From contig CAKZKA010000216.1 of NCBI GenBank assembly GCA_937120965.1, positions 1 through 36,065 of the forward strand: 36,065 nt of DNA. Reading direction: 5' to 3'. Made by a program: the position numbers and the translations under genes. Every line of letters begins with the position of its first letter. Position 1 is the stretch's first letter. Below are positions 7,839 to 15,615 of the stretch, in pieces. Source of the stretch: an uncultured Chloroflexota bacterium (GTDB lineage: Bacteria; Chloroflexota; Chloroflexia; Chloroflexales; Chloroflexaceae). Under the pieces are notes generated by a model, which saw nothing but the letters and a program-made list of their open reading frames with translations, did not search any database and was not told the DNA's origin.

Positions 7839-8262
7839 TCAAGCCGTGGGCGCCTCGCCCATCTCATCGAGCCGGCGCAGCTCCTCGCGGGCCTCGGCGA
7901 GCTCGCGGCGCATACCGAGGCGTTCGAAGATGTCGATGGCCTCGAAGATTGAGGCGCGAGCGGCTGACAGTTCGCCGCGCAAGGCGTGAACTTGTGACCA
8001 CACGCGATGAATCTCACCGACGTAACGACGATGCTTAAACTCCCGGCCCAGCACATTAGCTTTCTGCAGCCGCACCACGACCTCAGCGAGTTCGCCGCGC
8101 CGTAGGGCAATCTGCGCCAGAGAAAGCCATCCCGTAACCATCGCGCAGTGGAAGTCCTGCTCGGCGCCCTCGAGGGTCAGAAAGAGCGCCTCTGCCTCCT
8201 GGTAATCCCCTGCAAGGAAGTATGAGTCGGCGATACAATAGCGGTAAAGGTATCCGTTCAGG
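7839..8262 (-). pseudogene. 3' remnant of a TPR-repeat protein
   Basis: The leftward frame encodes about 140 residues of helical TPR-like sequence (ADSYFLAGDYQEAEALF, LSLAQIALRRGELAEVVVRL, VHALRGELSAARASIFEAID, then a terminal IFERLGMRRELAEAREELRR). This resembles the C-terminal tail of large AAA/NACHT-type or guanylate-cyclase-type regulators with TPRs. Upstream of about 8262 the similarity stops and the frame runs into the transposase remnant, so the 5' part has been lost. The frame stays open to 8798 only because it is antisense to other genes. Confidence 0.65.
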
Positions 8263-8322
8263 GAGGGGCAATTGCCCCGGGTTTGAGTTGCGAGAAATCG
8301 CACGATCCGGCATACTACCGCT

Positions 8323-8715
8323 ATGGACGAGCCGCAACGCCCCGCTGAACTGAGCGAGGACGCGTGGCAGGCGACCCCACCGGAGGTGCGCCAGTTTATC
8401 GCGCTGCTCGTGATGAAACTCGCGGCGTTGGAGCCACGCCTCAACCAGAACTCGCAAAACTCGTCCAGGCCCCCTTCCTCCGATCCCCCGTCGGCGCCGC
8501 CGCGACCAGCCAAAACCCACGGGGCAGACCCGGGACCAAAGGTGCGCAACCGGGACATCCCGACCAGCACCGCGACCTTATTCCGACGGAACGACGCCAG
8601 GTGTGCTGGGCGCACCTGATCCGCAATCTGCGCAGCCGGGTCGATGCCAAAGGGCGCTGGCAAGCCGATGCCGCCGATCTGCTCGCCCTCGCCGCGCTCG
8701 TCTTCGCAGTACGAG
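8323..8715 (+). pseudogene. Decayed IS66-family transposase
   Basis: The 5' part from ATG 8323 encodes a typical IS66 N-terminus with LEPRLNQNSQNSSRPPSSDP. Around 8515-8530 the reading shifts by one: RPGTKGAQPGHPDQHRDLIP continues in another frame. The next recognisable block, RQVCWAHLIRNLRSRVD with a helical tail ADAADLLALAALVFA, belongs far downstream in an intact transposase, so the central catalytic region is deleted. The remnant sits between the broken TPR gene and the LuxR-type regulator and probably marks the rearrangement that joined them. Inverted-repeat ends are not identifiable. Confidence 0.75.
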
Positions 8716-8722
8716 TACCGCA

Positions 8723-11509
8723 ATGTCCCTGCTCGCCGCCAAGCTCTTCTGCCCTCCGCCCCGGCCCGGCACCGTGCTCCGCCAGGGGCTGCTCGCACGG
8801 CTCAGCGATGGGCTGGCGCGCAAACTGACGCTGGTCGCTGCGCCCGCCGGCTACGGCAAGACCACGCTGGTCAGCGCGTGGGTCGCGGCGGTCGACCTGC
8901 CGGCCGCCTGGCTGTCGCTCGACGCTGACGACCGCGATCCCGTCCGTTTCTTGAGCTACGTCCTCGCCGCGCTCCAGACGGTTCGGCCGACCCTGGGCCG
9001 CAACCTGCTGACCGCGCTCCAATCTCCACAGCCCCCACCACTTGAGGCCCTCCTCACCGATCTGCTCAACGCGCTCGCCGCCCTGCCGGAGCGGCTCATC
9101 CTCGTCCTCGACGACTACCATGTCATCGACTCGGATCTGGTCGACCGCGCGCTCGGCTTCCTGGTCGCCCACCTCCCGCCTCAACTCCACCTGGTGATCG
9201 CCACCCGCGAGGATCCCGCGCTGCCGCTGGCGCAGCTACGCGCCCGCGGCCATCTGAGCGAGCTTCGCCTCGCCGACCTCTGCTTCGACGCCGACGAGGC
9301 GGCCGCCTTCTTCGCCGAGGTTATGGACCTGCGGCTGCCGAAGGCCGAGGTCGCCGCACTCGTGGCCCGCACCGAAGGCTGGGCCGCCGGCCTCCACCTG
9401 GCGGCGCTTTCCCTGCGAGGCCATCAGGACGCAGCCGGCTTCGTGCACTCCTTCTCCGGCAGTCAGCGCTTTGTGCTCGACTATCTGCTCGAAGAAGTGC
9501 TCCACCAGCAGCCCGCGCTGCTCCAGCAGTTCCTGCTCCGCACCTCAGTGCTTGACCGGCTCTGTGGCCCGCTGTGTGACGCGGTCCTTGCCATGCCTGT
9601 CGGAGCCGGGCAGGCGACCCTTGAAGCCATCGAACGCGCCAATCTGTTCCTCGTTCCACTGGACGACCAGCGTTGCTGGTATCGCTACCACCATCTGTTT
9701 GGCGAACTGCTGCGGCAGCGCCTCCCGCAGGAGGCGGCCATGGACGCGGGTGCGATCGCCACGCTCCACCTCCGGGCGAGTGGCTGGTATGAGGCCCGGG
9801 GGCTGATGCTTGAGGCGCTGCACCACGCCGCTGCGGCCGCCGCCCCCGCTCGGGTGGCCGCGCTGGCCGAGCGCGCCTGGGCGCACATGGACAGCAGCTT
9901 TCAGACGGCCGCATGGTGCCGCTGGGTGGGCCAGCTCTCGGAGGAGGTGCTGCGCGTCAGGCCGGTGCTGTGCACCCAGTACGCCTGGGCGCTGATGGAT
10001 ACTGGCCAGACCGAGGCTGGCGAGGCCTGGCTGCGCCACGCCGAGCGCTGGTTGTCCGCTGCGCACAACATGGAGTCTGCGTCGCACGACGAAATGGCGT
10101 CGATGGTGGTAGTCGCCAGCGAGCTGCTGCCCAGCTTGCCGGCGCGGATCGCCGCCGCCCGCGCCTACCTGGCCCAGAGCCGCGGCGATTTCGTCGCGGC
10201 CCAGCAGTATGCCGCCACCGCGCGGGACCTGAGCGCTGAGACGGAACCGCTGCTGCACGCCCAGGCGACCGTGCTGGCGGGGGTGAGCCAGTGGGCTACC
10301 GGCGCCCTTGAGGCGGCCTATAGCGCCTTCGCCGCATGGGTCGAGCACACGCGCACGGCCGGCAACCTTGCGTTCGCCCTGGCAAGCGGCTTCTACCTGG
10401 CGGAGATCCGGCTTGCCCAGGGCCATCTGCGCGAGGCCGCCCGCCTCTACCGGCAGTTCCTCACCCTGGTACCGGCCGATCACGAAGCCCTCAGGATGGC
10501 CGCCCCACACCTGCACCTGGGTCTGGCCGTGATCGCCCACGAGCAGGGCGATTCCCAGGCCGCCACGCTGCACCTGCGCACCAGCAAGGAGCAGGGCGAG
10601 CAGGCCGCCCTGATCGACTGGCCCTTTCGCTGGCGTCTGGCCCGGGCCCGGATCGAAGAGTCGTCCGGCAACTGGGAGGCCGCCCTTGATCTGCTGGATG
10701 CGGCCGAGCGGCGCTATCTCCCCAACCCCGTCCCTGACCTGCGCCCCATCGCGGCGCTCAAGGCGCGAGTGTACCTGCGGCAGGGCAATCTCCTCGCCGC
10801 AACGGCATGGGTCGCGGCGTGCGGCGTCACTGCCACGGATGCCCTGAGCTACCGGCGTGAGTTCGAGCATCTGACCCTCGCGCGGGTCCTGATCGCTCGC
10901 TATCGCCGCGAGCACGTTGCCAGCGATCAGCACGACGTGCTCGATCTCCTCACGCGACTGCTTGCGGCAGCGGAGGCCGGCGGCAGGATCGGCAGCCAGA
11001 TCGAGATCCTGCTGCTCCAGAGCCTCGCCCACGAGGCCCTGGGCGACAGTCGGCAGGCACACATCCCGCTGCAGCGTGCGCTGGAACTGGCCGAGCCGGA
11101 GGGCTACGTCAGGCTGTTTACAGACGAGGGCGCACCACTGGCACGGCTGCTCAGCGAAGCACAACGCGCAACGCGCAACGCGCAACGCGATCCGCTCGCC
11201 TCCTATCGTGCCGTGCTGGTAGCAGCGTTACAGCATACGGCCAGGGCACAGGTTGAGGAGGCCGGGGCTGCTTTGCGCTCTGCGCTCGAACGCTCAAACG
11301 CGTTACCAGAGCCGCTCACCACACGTGAGCGCGAGGTGCTGCGCCTGATCGCCGAGGGGCTCGGCAACCAGGAGCTTGCCGCACGGCTGCACCTCTCGCC
11401 CCAGACGGTCAAGGTGCATACGCGCAATATCTACAGCAAACTTGGGGTTACGAGCCGTACTCAGGCCGTTGCCAGAGGCCGGGAGCTCGGATTCCTGGAG
11501 CGGCCGTAA
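8723..11509 (+). CDS. Large ATP-binding LuxR-family regulator (MalT/LAL type)
   Basis: A 928-residue STAND-type transcriptional activator. The N-terminal NTPase has Walker A APAGYGKTT (40-48) and Walker B LILVLDDYHVID (125-136), followed by the winged-helix part of MalT-like proteins (CWYRYHHLFGELLRQRL) and a long TPR-like helical sensor region (about 350-800). The LuxR-type HTH (865-928: LTTREREVLRLIAEGLGNQE, then LHLSPQTVKVHTRNIYSKLG) is C-terminal. Inducer and targets are unknown; the small membrane proteins downstream are candidate targets. ATG 8723 begins the conserved LLAAKLFCPPPRPGTVLR block. No good ribosome site precedes it, because transposase remnant reaches to within about 8 bp. 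A (CAACGCG)4 tract at 11162-11189 lies between sensor and HTH. Confidence 0.9.
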   Translation: MSLLAAKLFCPPPRPGTVLRQGLLARLSDGLARKLTLVAAPAGYGKTTLVSAWVAAVDLPAAWLSLDADDRDPVRFLSYVLAALQTVRPTLGRNLLTALQSPQPPPLEALLTDLLNALAALPERLILVLDDYHVIDSDLVDRALGFLVAHLPPQLHLVIATREDPALPLAQLRARGHLSELRLADLCFDADEAAAFFAEVMDLRLPKAEVAALVARTEGWAAGLHLAALSLRGHQDAAGFVHSFSGSQRFVLDYLLEEVLHQQPALLQQFLLRTSVLDRLCGPLCDAVLAMPVGAGQATLEAIERANLFLVPLDDQRCWYRYHHLFGELLRQRLPQEAAMDAGAIATLHLRASGWYEARGLMLEALHHAAAAAAPARVAALAERAWAHMDSSFQTAAWCRWVGQLSEEVLRVRPVLCTQYAWALMDTGQTEAGEAWLRHAERWLSAAHNMESASHDEMASMVVVASELLPSLPARIAAARAYLAQSRGDFVAAQQYAATARDLSAETEPLLHAQATVLAGVSQWATGALEAAYSAFAAWVEHTRTAGNLAFALASGFYLAEIRLAQGHLREAARLYRQFLTLVPADHEALRMAAPHLHLGLAVIAHEQGDSQAATLHLRTSKEQGEQAALIDWPFRWRLARARIEESSGNWEAALDLLDAAERRYLPNPVPDLRPIAALKARVYLRQGNLLAATAWVAACGVTATDALSYRREFEHLTLARVLIARYRREHVASDQHDVLDLLTRLLAAAEAGGRIGSQIEILLLQSLAHEALGDSRQAHIPLQRALELAEPEGYVRLFTDEGAPLARLLSEAQRATRNAQRDPLASYRAVLVAALQHTARAQVEEAGAALRSALERSNALPEPLTTREREVLRLIAEGLGNQELAARLHLSPQTVKVHTRNIYSKLGVTSRTQAVARGRELGFLERP
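11162..11189. repeat. Heptanucleotide tandem repeat (CAACGCG)x4 inside the regulator
   Basis: Four perfect copies of CAACGCG lie in frame within the LuxR-type gene, encoding residues about 814-823 in the linker before the DNA-binding domain. Since 7 is not a multiple of 3, gain or loss of one unit would shift the frame and remove the HTH. Confidence 0.85.
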
Positions 11510-11782
11510 CGCCCCTGGCCGCCAGCTCTACCCCGCTCGACACGCGTGAACGAGCCGGAGCGCCGTGAGCTATCGCCACGGTGCCGTACGCCGTTGCCCA
11601 TGTTGCTCAGCCGTAGCGCGTTGGGCATACCTACCCCCGCAAATACCACCGCAGTGGTACGCCATGCGTGCCGCCGGGTGCTATCGTGGTGCTGTTCGAG
11701 CGCGTGGGCTGTGATGGAGCGTTGAGCGCCATCGGACGCCGGCCCCGCACCATGCGGGAACCTGTCGCGCAGGAGTGCGAGC

Positions 11783-12073
11783 ATGGAGCAGCACCAATCT
11801 CCCAGGGCAACCCATGGCGAGCCGGCTGTCTACCAGATGAAGGTGCAGGGCCAGCTCAGCGCGGACTGGTGCGCCTGGTTCGACGGGATGACGATCACCC
11901 GGGACGCCGCTGGCGCAACGCTCATCACCGGCCCGGTGGCCGATCATGCCGCCTTGCACGGGCTGCTGCGCAAAGTGCGCGATCTCGGCCTGACGCTGCT
12001 CGCACTGAGCTCAAGCGAGCCGAGAGGACTGGACGGGTTAGCGGCAAATGCAGGTGACCGACCCGGCGCGTAG
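11783..12073 (+). CDS. Conserved small hypothetical protein
   Basis: The 96-residue soluble protein has the signature YQMKVQGQLSADWCAWFDGM, then TLITGPVADHAALHGLLRKV and RDLGLTLLALSS. This pattern belongs to a short conserved family in Chloroflexota and Actinobacteria, often near LuxR-type regulators or small membrane proteins; no biochemical function is known to me. Start ATG 11783 has AGGAG nine bases upstream. It lies about 270 bp after the regulator and 16 bp before the next gene, so it probably heads a small operon with the following membrane-protein genes. Confidence 0.7.
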   Translation: MEQHQSPRATHGEPAVYQMKVQGQLSADWCAWFDGMTITRDAAGATLITGPVADHAALHGLLRKVRDLGLTLLALSSSEPRGLDGLAANAGDRPGA

Positions 12074-12089
12074 GTGATAAAGGAGATCC

Positions 12090-12857
12090 ATGATGAACAA
12101 TGTACGGAAAGTGGCGCAGGTGAGCACAGACACCAGGCCAGCGATCAGAGGAACTCGAATGAGCGAGGCAGCTATACCAGTAGCGACCACGGGGAGCCGG
12201 GTCTCCACGACGCGAATCGTCGGCGTCGCCGCGGTCGCCTTAGCCGTGTCGGCGTTCGTTCAGAACGCGGTGTTTGGGGGCACTGGAGCGCCTGCCTACA
12301 GCGATCCGCTTGATGTGGCGCTTACCTACCACGCCGAGAACCGGGGCGCCTTTGCCATCATTTCGGGTCTGGAGACTGTGAACATGGTGCTGCTCCTGTT
12401 GTTCGTCACGGCGCTGCACGGGCTCGCTCAGCGCCGGGGCGGCGCAGGGGCGGACTGGTCGCGGCTCGCGGTGGCAGCCGGAGCGGCTTGCTCGACGTTA
12501 TTCGCCCTCTTCATTGCCACGCAGATCGCGGTTGTGCTCGCCGCAAGCAACCTGGCCGAGCCGAACCCTGCCTTCGCGTTGATGTGGCAGCTCCATGCCG
12601 CGGCCTTCGCGCTCGCGCTGCCCGCGCTCGGGGCGACCTTCATCGGCGCGGCGTTGGCCACCCACGCCAGTGGTTTAACACGGCCGTGGCAGCGGCTGCT
12701 CGGCGTGGCGGGTGGCAGCATGTCCATCGTGGCCGGGTCCGGAAACCTCGCCATCGCGGATGGGTCGCCACTGATATTCGTCGGGGTTCTGGGCTATTTT
12801 TTGTGGCTCGTCTGGCTCGTTGCCATCGGCCTACGGCTCATCCGTGGGCAGGGCTGA
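12090..12857 (+). CDS. Multi-pass membrane protein (DUF4386-like)
   Basis: A 255-residue protein with about six predicted membrane helices, including IVGVAAVALAVSAFVQNAVF near the N-terminus, VNMVLLLLFVTALHGLA, LFALFIATQIAVVLAA, the Ala/Leu-rich AAAFALALPALGATFIGAAL and a last helix VGVLGYFLWLVWLVAIGLRL. The layout resembles DUF4386-type integral membrane proteins, but the family is not certain and the role is unknown. Two adjacent ATGs (12090, 12093) follow AAAGGAGA; the second has better spacing. A further ATG at 12159 begins just before the first helix. It sits in the presumed operon with its small neighbours. Confidence 0.65.
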   Translation: MMNNVRKVAQVSTDTRPAIRGTRMSEAAIPVATTGSRVSTTRIVGVAAVALAVSAFVQNAVFGGTGAPAYSDPLDVALTYHAENRGAFAIISGLETVNMVLLLLFVTALHGLAQRRGGAGADWSRLAVAAGAACSTLFALFIATQIAVVLAASNLAEPNPAFALMWQLHAAAFALALPALGATFIGAALATHASGLTRPWQRLLGVAGGSMSIVAGSGNLAIADGSPLIFVGVLGYFLWLVWLVAIGLRLIRGQG

Positions 12858-12917
12858 CGTCGCTCTGGACGGGGCCATTCACAACACCTTCCTCCAGTAT
12901 TCAAGACAAGGACTACC

Positions 12918-13412
12918 ATGAGAACCCGGACAGCAGAACGCACCGCGCTAGAGGACCGGCAGGTTCCAGTCCAGGCGAAGCTCGCAGCAGCGTGGACCAG
13001 CTTCATATTCCTCTACCTCTACGTCGACTACCTCGCCCTGTACAAGCCCGGCGTTGTCGACGACATCCTGGCCGGTGTCGTCCACGAGTTCAACATCGGC
13101 CCAACCTTTGTCGCCATTGCGCTCACGGCTTTAGCCATCCCGATCCTCATGATCCTGCTCTCCACGACACTGCCCGCCGGTGTCAACCGCACCGTCAACC
13201 TCGTCGTCGCAGTGCTCTACATCCCCTTCTCGATGTACAACGCGGTCGGCGAGTCCTGGACCTACTCCTACTTCTACGGCCTCTCCATCGGACTCGAGGT
13301 GCTGCTCCTGGCCTTCATCCTGCGCGCCGCCTGGACCTGGCCCCGTGCCGCCTCGCCGTCGATGCCAGACCGCGTCGAACCCGGCCGGTCGCAGATCGAG
13401 GTGGGACGGTAG
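12918..13412 (+). CDS. DUF6326-family membrane protein
   Basis: The 164-residue protein has four predicted membrane helices. KLAAAWTSFIFLYLYVDYLA at the N-terminus, followed by LYKPGV and a central ALAIPILMILLSTTLPAGVN, is typical of the DUF6326 family of small integral membrane proteins; the C-terminal helix ends in AAWTWPR. Function is unknown. ATG 12918 is preceded by AAGGA (8-bp spacing). It lies 60 bp after the DUF4386-like gene and 4 bp before a second, truncated DUF6326-like sequence, suggesting an ancestral tandem pair. Confidence 0.7.
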   Translation: MRTRTAERTALEDRQVPVQAKLAAAWTSFIFLYLYVDYLALYKPGVVDDILAGVVHEFNIGPTFVAIALTALAIPILMILLSTTLPAGVNRTVNLVVAVLYIPFSMYNAVGESWTYSYFYGLSIGLEVLLLAFILRAAWTWPRAASPSMPDRVEPGRSQIEVGR

Positions 13413-13416
13413 GCGC

Positions 13417-13668
13417 ATGGCTCCGATCCGAACCGCCGGTCTGACCGAGAACTTCGGCGGTCTCCGCACCGTCAACGAGGCGGTCGTGAATGAGATCCCG
13501 ATCGCGATGGTCGTGCTCTCCCACGCGCTGCCCTTGCCGGCCAACCAGCCGGCGAATAGCATCGCTGCCATTGTCACGACCGCCTTCATGATCCGCGGCG
13601 GCTTGCTGACCCCGCACTACCTGTTCTTCGCCTCGGTCGAGGCCGCCGCGCTGCTCTTCATCATCTGA
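13417..13668 (+). pseudogene. Truncated DUF6326-like membrane protein
   Basis: An 83-residue frame (ATG 13417) carries only the second half of a four-helix protein: EIPIAMVVLSHALPLPANQP, then AIVTTAFMIRGGLLTPHYLF and FASVEAAALLFII, ending in a stop where relatives continue for about a dozen residues. The first two helices are missing; in their place is a short hydrophilic stretch that need not be native. It is best read as a remnant of a duplicate of the preceding gene, though a short functional protein cannot be excluded. Confidence 0.5.
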
Positions 13669-13814
13669 ACGGCATGGGCGTTGCGTGAGGCAATCCATCA
13701 CCCGCGGGCCATCTCGTCAAGCTTGTCGGCTGAACCTTGGGTCGGCTATGGATACTACTGAGCCTGTGTGCCCCGACGAACCGCAAGCCGAACGAAATAG
13801 AGGAGTGATTACCA

Positions 13815-14798
13815 GTGCAAGCGATGACCTATCGAGCGTATGGCACACCCGACGTGCTCCAGTTGACCACTATCACCAGGTCCGTACCTGAGGCCGGCGA
13901 GGTACTGGTGCAGGTCCATGCCGCGTCACTCAATCAGGCCGACCTCTACCTGCTACGCGGTGAGCCGTGGGTCGCACGCCTCTCATCGGGGCTGCGCCGG
14001 CCGAAGCGCCCGACCCTCGGCGCCGACGTCGCCGGGCGCGTGGTCGCCGTCGGCGGCGGCGTGACAGAGTTTCAGCCGGGGGACGCGGTGTACGGCGACC
14101 TCGCCGCCTGCGGCTTCGGCGGGTTCGCCGAGTACGTCTGCGCCCGCGCGGAGGCGCTCGCGCCAAAGCCGGCCAGCCTCAGCTTCCCCCAGGCGGCAGC
14201 CGTCCCGATGGCGGCGGTCACTGCGCTGCAGGGGTTGCGGGCTGCCGGACCGGTGGAGGCGGGGGAGCGCGTGCTCATCCATGGCGCCTCAGGGGGCGTC
14301 GGCACCTTCGCCGTGCAGCTAGCGAAAAGCATGGGCGCCCACGTGACGGCAGTGTGTAGCGCCCGCCACGTGGAGCAGGCACGCGCACTCGGGGCAGAGC
14401 ACGTTATCGACTATACCCGGGAGGACTTCACGCGGGATAGCCGGCGCTACGGCCTGATCCTGGTGGTGAATGGCCGGCGCTCGCTCGCGGAGTACCGGCG
14501 CGCCCTCAGCCCTCGGGGCCGCCTCGTCGTGGCCGGGGGCGACGTGGGGACGATTATGCAGGCGACGCTGCTCGGGCCGGCGGTGTCGATCGCCCGCGGT
14601 GTTAGGGTACGAGGCCTGGTTGCCCGCCCCAGCCGGCAAGACCTGATGCTCGTGGGCCATCTGCTCGACAGTGGCGCGGTCGTGCCCGTCATCGACCGCT
14701 GCTACCCGCTTGGCGAGCTCCCCGAGGCGATGCGCTATCTCGCGAGCGGCCACGCCCGCGGCAAGGTCGTCATCACGATGGAGCAGGCCGGCCAATGA
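13815..14798 (+). CDS. Medium-chain dehydrogenase/reductase (quinone oxidoreductase-like)
   Basis: The 327-residue protein has an N-terminal GroES-like substrate domain (SLNQADLYLLRGE, LGADVAGRVVAVG, FQPGDAVYGD) and a Rossmann domain with HGASGGVGTFAVQLAKSMGA (nucleotide motif at residues 157-163). It lacks the Cys ligands of catalytic zinc and structural zinc, so it belongs to the zinc-independent quinone oxidoreductase/enoyl reductase branch, probably using NADPH. The substrate is unknown. The frame starts at GTG 13815 with AGGAG nine bases upstream; an internal ATG at 13824 is possible. The stop overlaps the start of the next small gene (ATGA), indicating coupling. Confidence 0.88.
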   Translation: MQAMTYRAYGTPDVLQLTTITRSVPEAGEVLVQVHAASLNQADLYLLRGEPWVARLSSGLRRPKRPTLGADVAGRVVAVGGGVTEFQPGDAVYGDLAACGFGGFAEYVCARAEALAPKPASLSFPQAAAVPMAAVTALQGLRAAGPVEAGERVLIHGASGGVGTFAVQLAKSMGAHVTAVCSARHVEQARALGAEHVIDYTREDFTRDSRRYGLILVVNGRRSLAEYRRALSPRGRLVVAGGDVGTIMQATLLGPAVSIARGVRVRGLVARPSRQDLMLVGHLLDSGAVVPVIDRCYPLGELPEAMRYLASGHARGKVVITMEQAGQ

Positions 14799-14992
14799 AG
14801 GCGCTGCGTACGGTCGGGAGCGCCATGCTCATCGCGCTGTTCCTGGCGACCGTGACGCTTATCTGGCTGATGCCGGTTCAACCAGTGGGGGCCACGCTCA
14901 TCGAGTCCACCGAGATCGCCCTCCCTCTCTGGCGGCTAGTCAAAGGCGTTGATGGCAAGCGATGGCGGCAGCGTGCTACGGGTGTGGCGTGA
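14795..14992 (+). CDS. Small single-pass membrane protein
   Basis: A 65-residue frame whose ATG overlaps the oxidoreductase stop codon (ATGA, 14795-14798), which suggests translational coupling. Residues 7-27 (VGSAMLIALFLATVTLIWLM) form a membrane helix or uncleaved signal, followed by a short tail ending in a basic KRWRQR stretch. No family is recognised. It may be the N-terminal remnant of a longer membrane protein. Confidence 0.45.
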   Translation: MKALRTVGSAMLIALFLATVTLIWLMPVQPVGATLIESTEIALPLWRLVKGVDGKRWRQRATGVA

Positions 14993-15058
14993 CCGAGCGG
15001 ATAACGGGGTACATGCGCACGCCGATCCCGGCGTAGCGGCGAGGAAGACAAAGGGATG

Positions 15059-15193
15059 ATGTCAGATGATCACGATTCGCCCGCAGCGCCTCAAAGGTAT
15101 AATGCTGGCGCTCACCGTATCGCTGTGCAGGTCAACCGCGTAGCACCGGACAAGGCCACGCTACAGTTGAGCGCAACCGATCCGTACCATTAG
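15059..15193 (+). CDS. Possible small protein or gene fragment
   Basis: A 44-residue frame with an acidic/histidine start (MSDDHDSPAAPQ) and a C-terminal half VQVNRVAPDKATLQLSATDP that looks like a genuine protein tail. AAAGGG directly precedes a double ATG (15056, 15059), too close to be a good ribosome site. No family recognised. It could equally be a leftover of a larger gene. Confidence 0.25.
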   Translation: MSDDHDSPAAPQRYNAGAHRIAVQVNRVAPDKATLQLSATDPYH

Positions 15194-15615
15194 CGGAGAT
15201 GTTGCCGGGCTCTGCACTGGCGTGATTTGATAGGATGCCTGGCGGTCGGCAGGTTGAAGCACTGCCCGGCGTTTCATCCTGGCAGCGGTGTCGCGGCGTT
15301 GTCCCGTAGCGGTGGGATGCCCGGCGCCTGCACGGAGTCGCGCTATTCAGGTCCTGATCACGCCCGTTCAGGTGTGATATAATCTGAGCGCGTTTCAGCA
15401 AGGCGTCCTCATCAGCGTCGCTTGTAATCTGTGTGTTCCTGATCGGAATATACGGTACGCGAGCGACGAACCATCGCATCAACGGCCTGTCCCTCGTGTA
15501 AACGACTCGCCCCGCGTTCGACTCCAGAACACCCCTGGTCGCCGCTTCACCTTTCTCCTGCCGATCCCAACCTAATCTACAGGTACATGGCGCACGCTCT
15601 AGAAGGATTGTGCAC
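15194..15615. other. Intergenic region before metalloprotease lipoprotein gene
   Basis: No gene is supported here. A leftward frame (15132-15650) is open but shows no domain, no ribosome site and overlaps the lipoprotein start. The only notable signal is a TGA-TATAAT extended -10 at 15375-15383, with TGATCA 17 bp upstream; it would give a leader of over 200 nt. Confidence 0.4.
15375..15383 (+). promoter_or_regulatory. Putative extended -10 promoter
   Basis: TGATATAAT is a consensus -10 hexamer with a TGn extension. A weak -35-like TGATCA lies 17 bp upstream (15355-15360). It points towards the lipoprotein gene at 15616. Confidence 0.35.

Noticed and set aside
7360-7842. Tyrosine integrase gene next to the tRNA
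   Set aside because: None of the translated frames shows the R-HxxR-Y motifs. Only attachment-like repeats are seen.
9545-11185. Leftward frame of 546 codons antisense to the LuxR-type gene
   Set aside because: The frame is open only because of the codon bias of the sense gene. No recognisable domain.
12488-13444. Rightward 318-codon frame overlapping two membrane-protein genes
   Set aside because: It is out of phase with the genes that have ribosome sites and membrane helices, and its product is Arg/Pro-rich nonsense.
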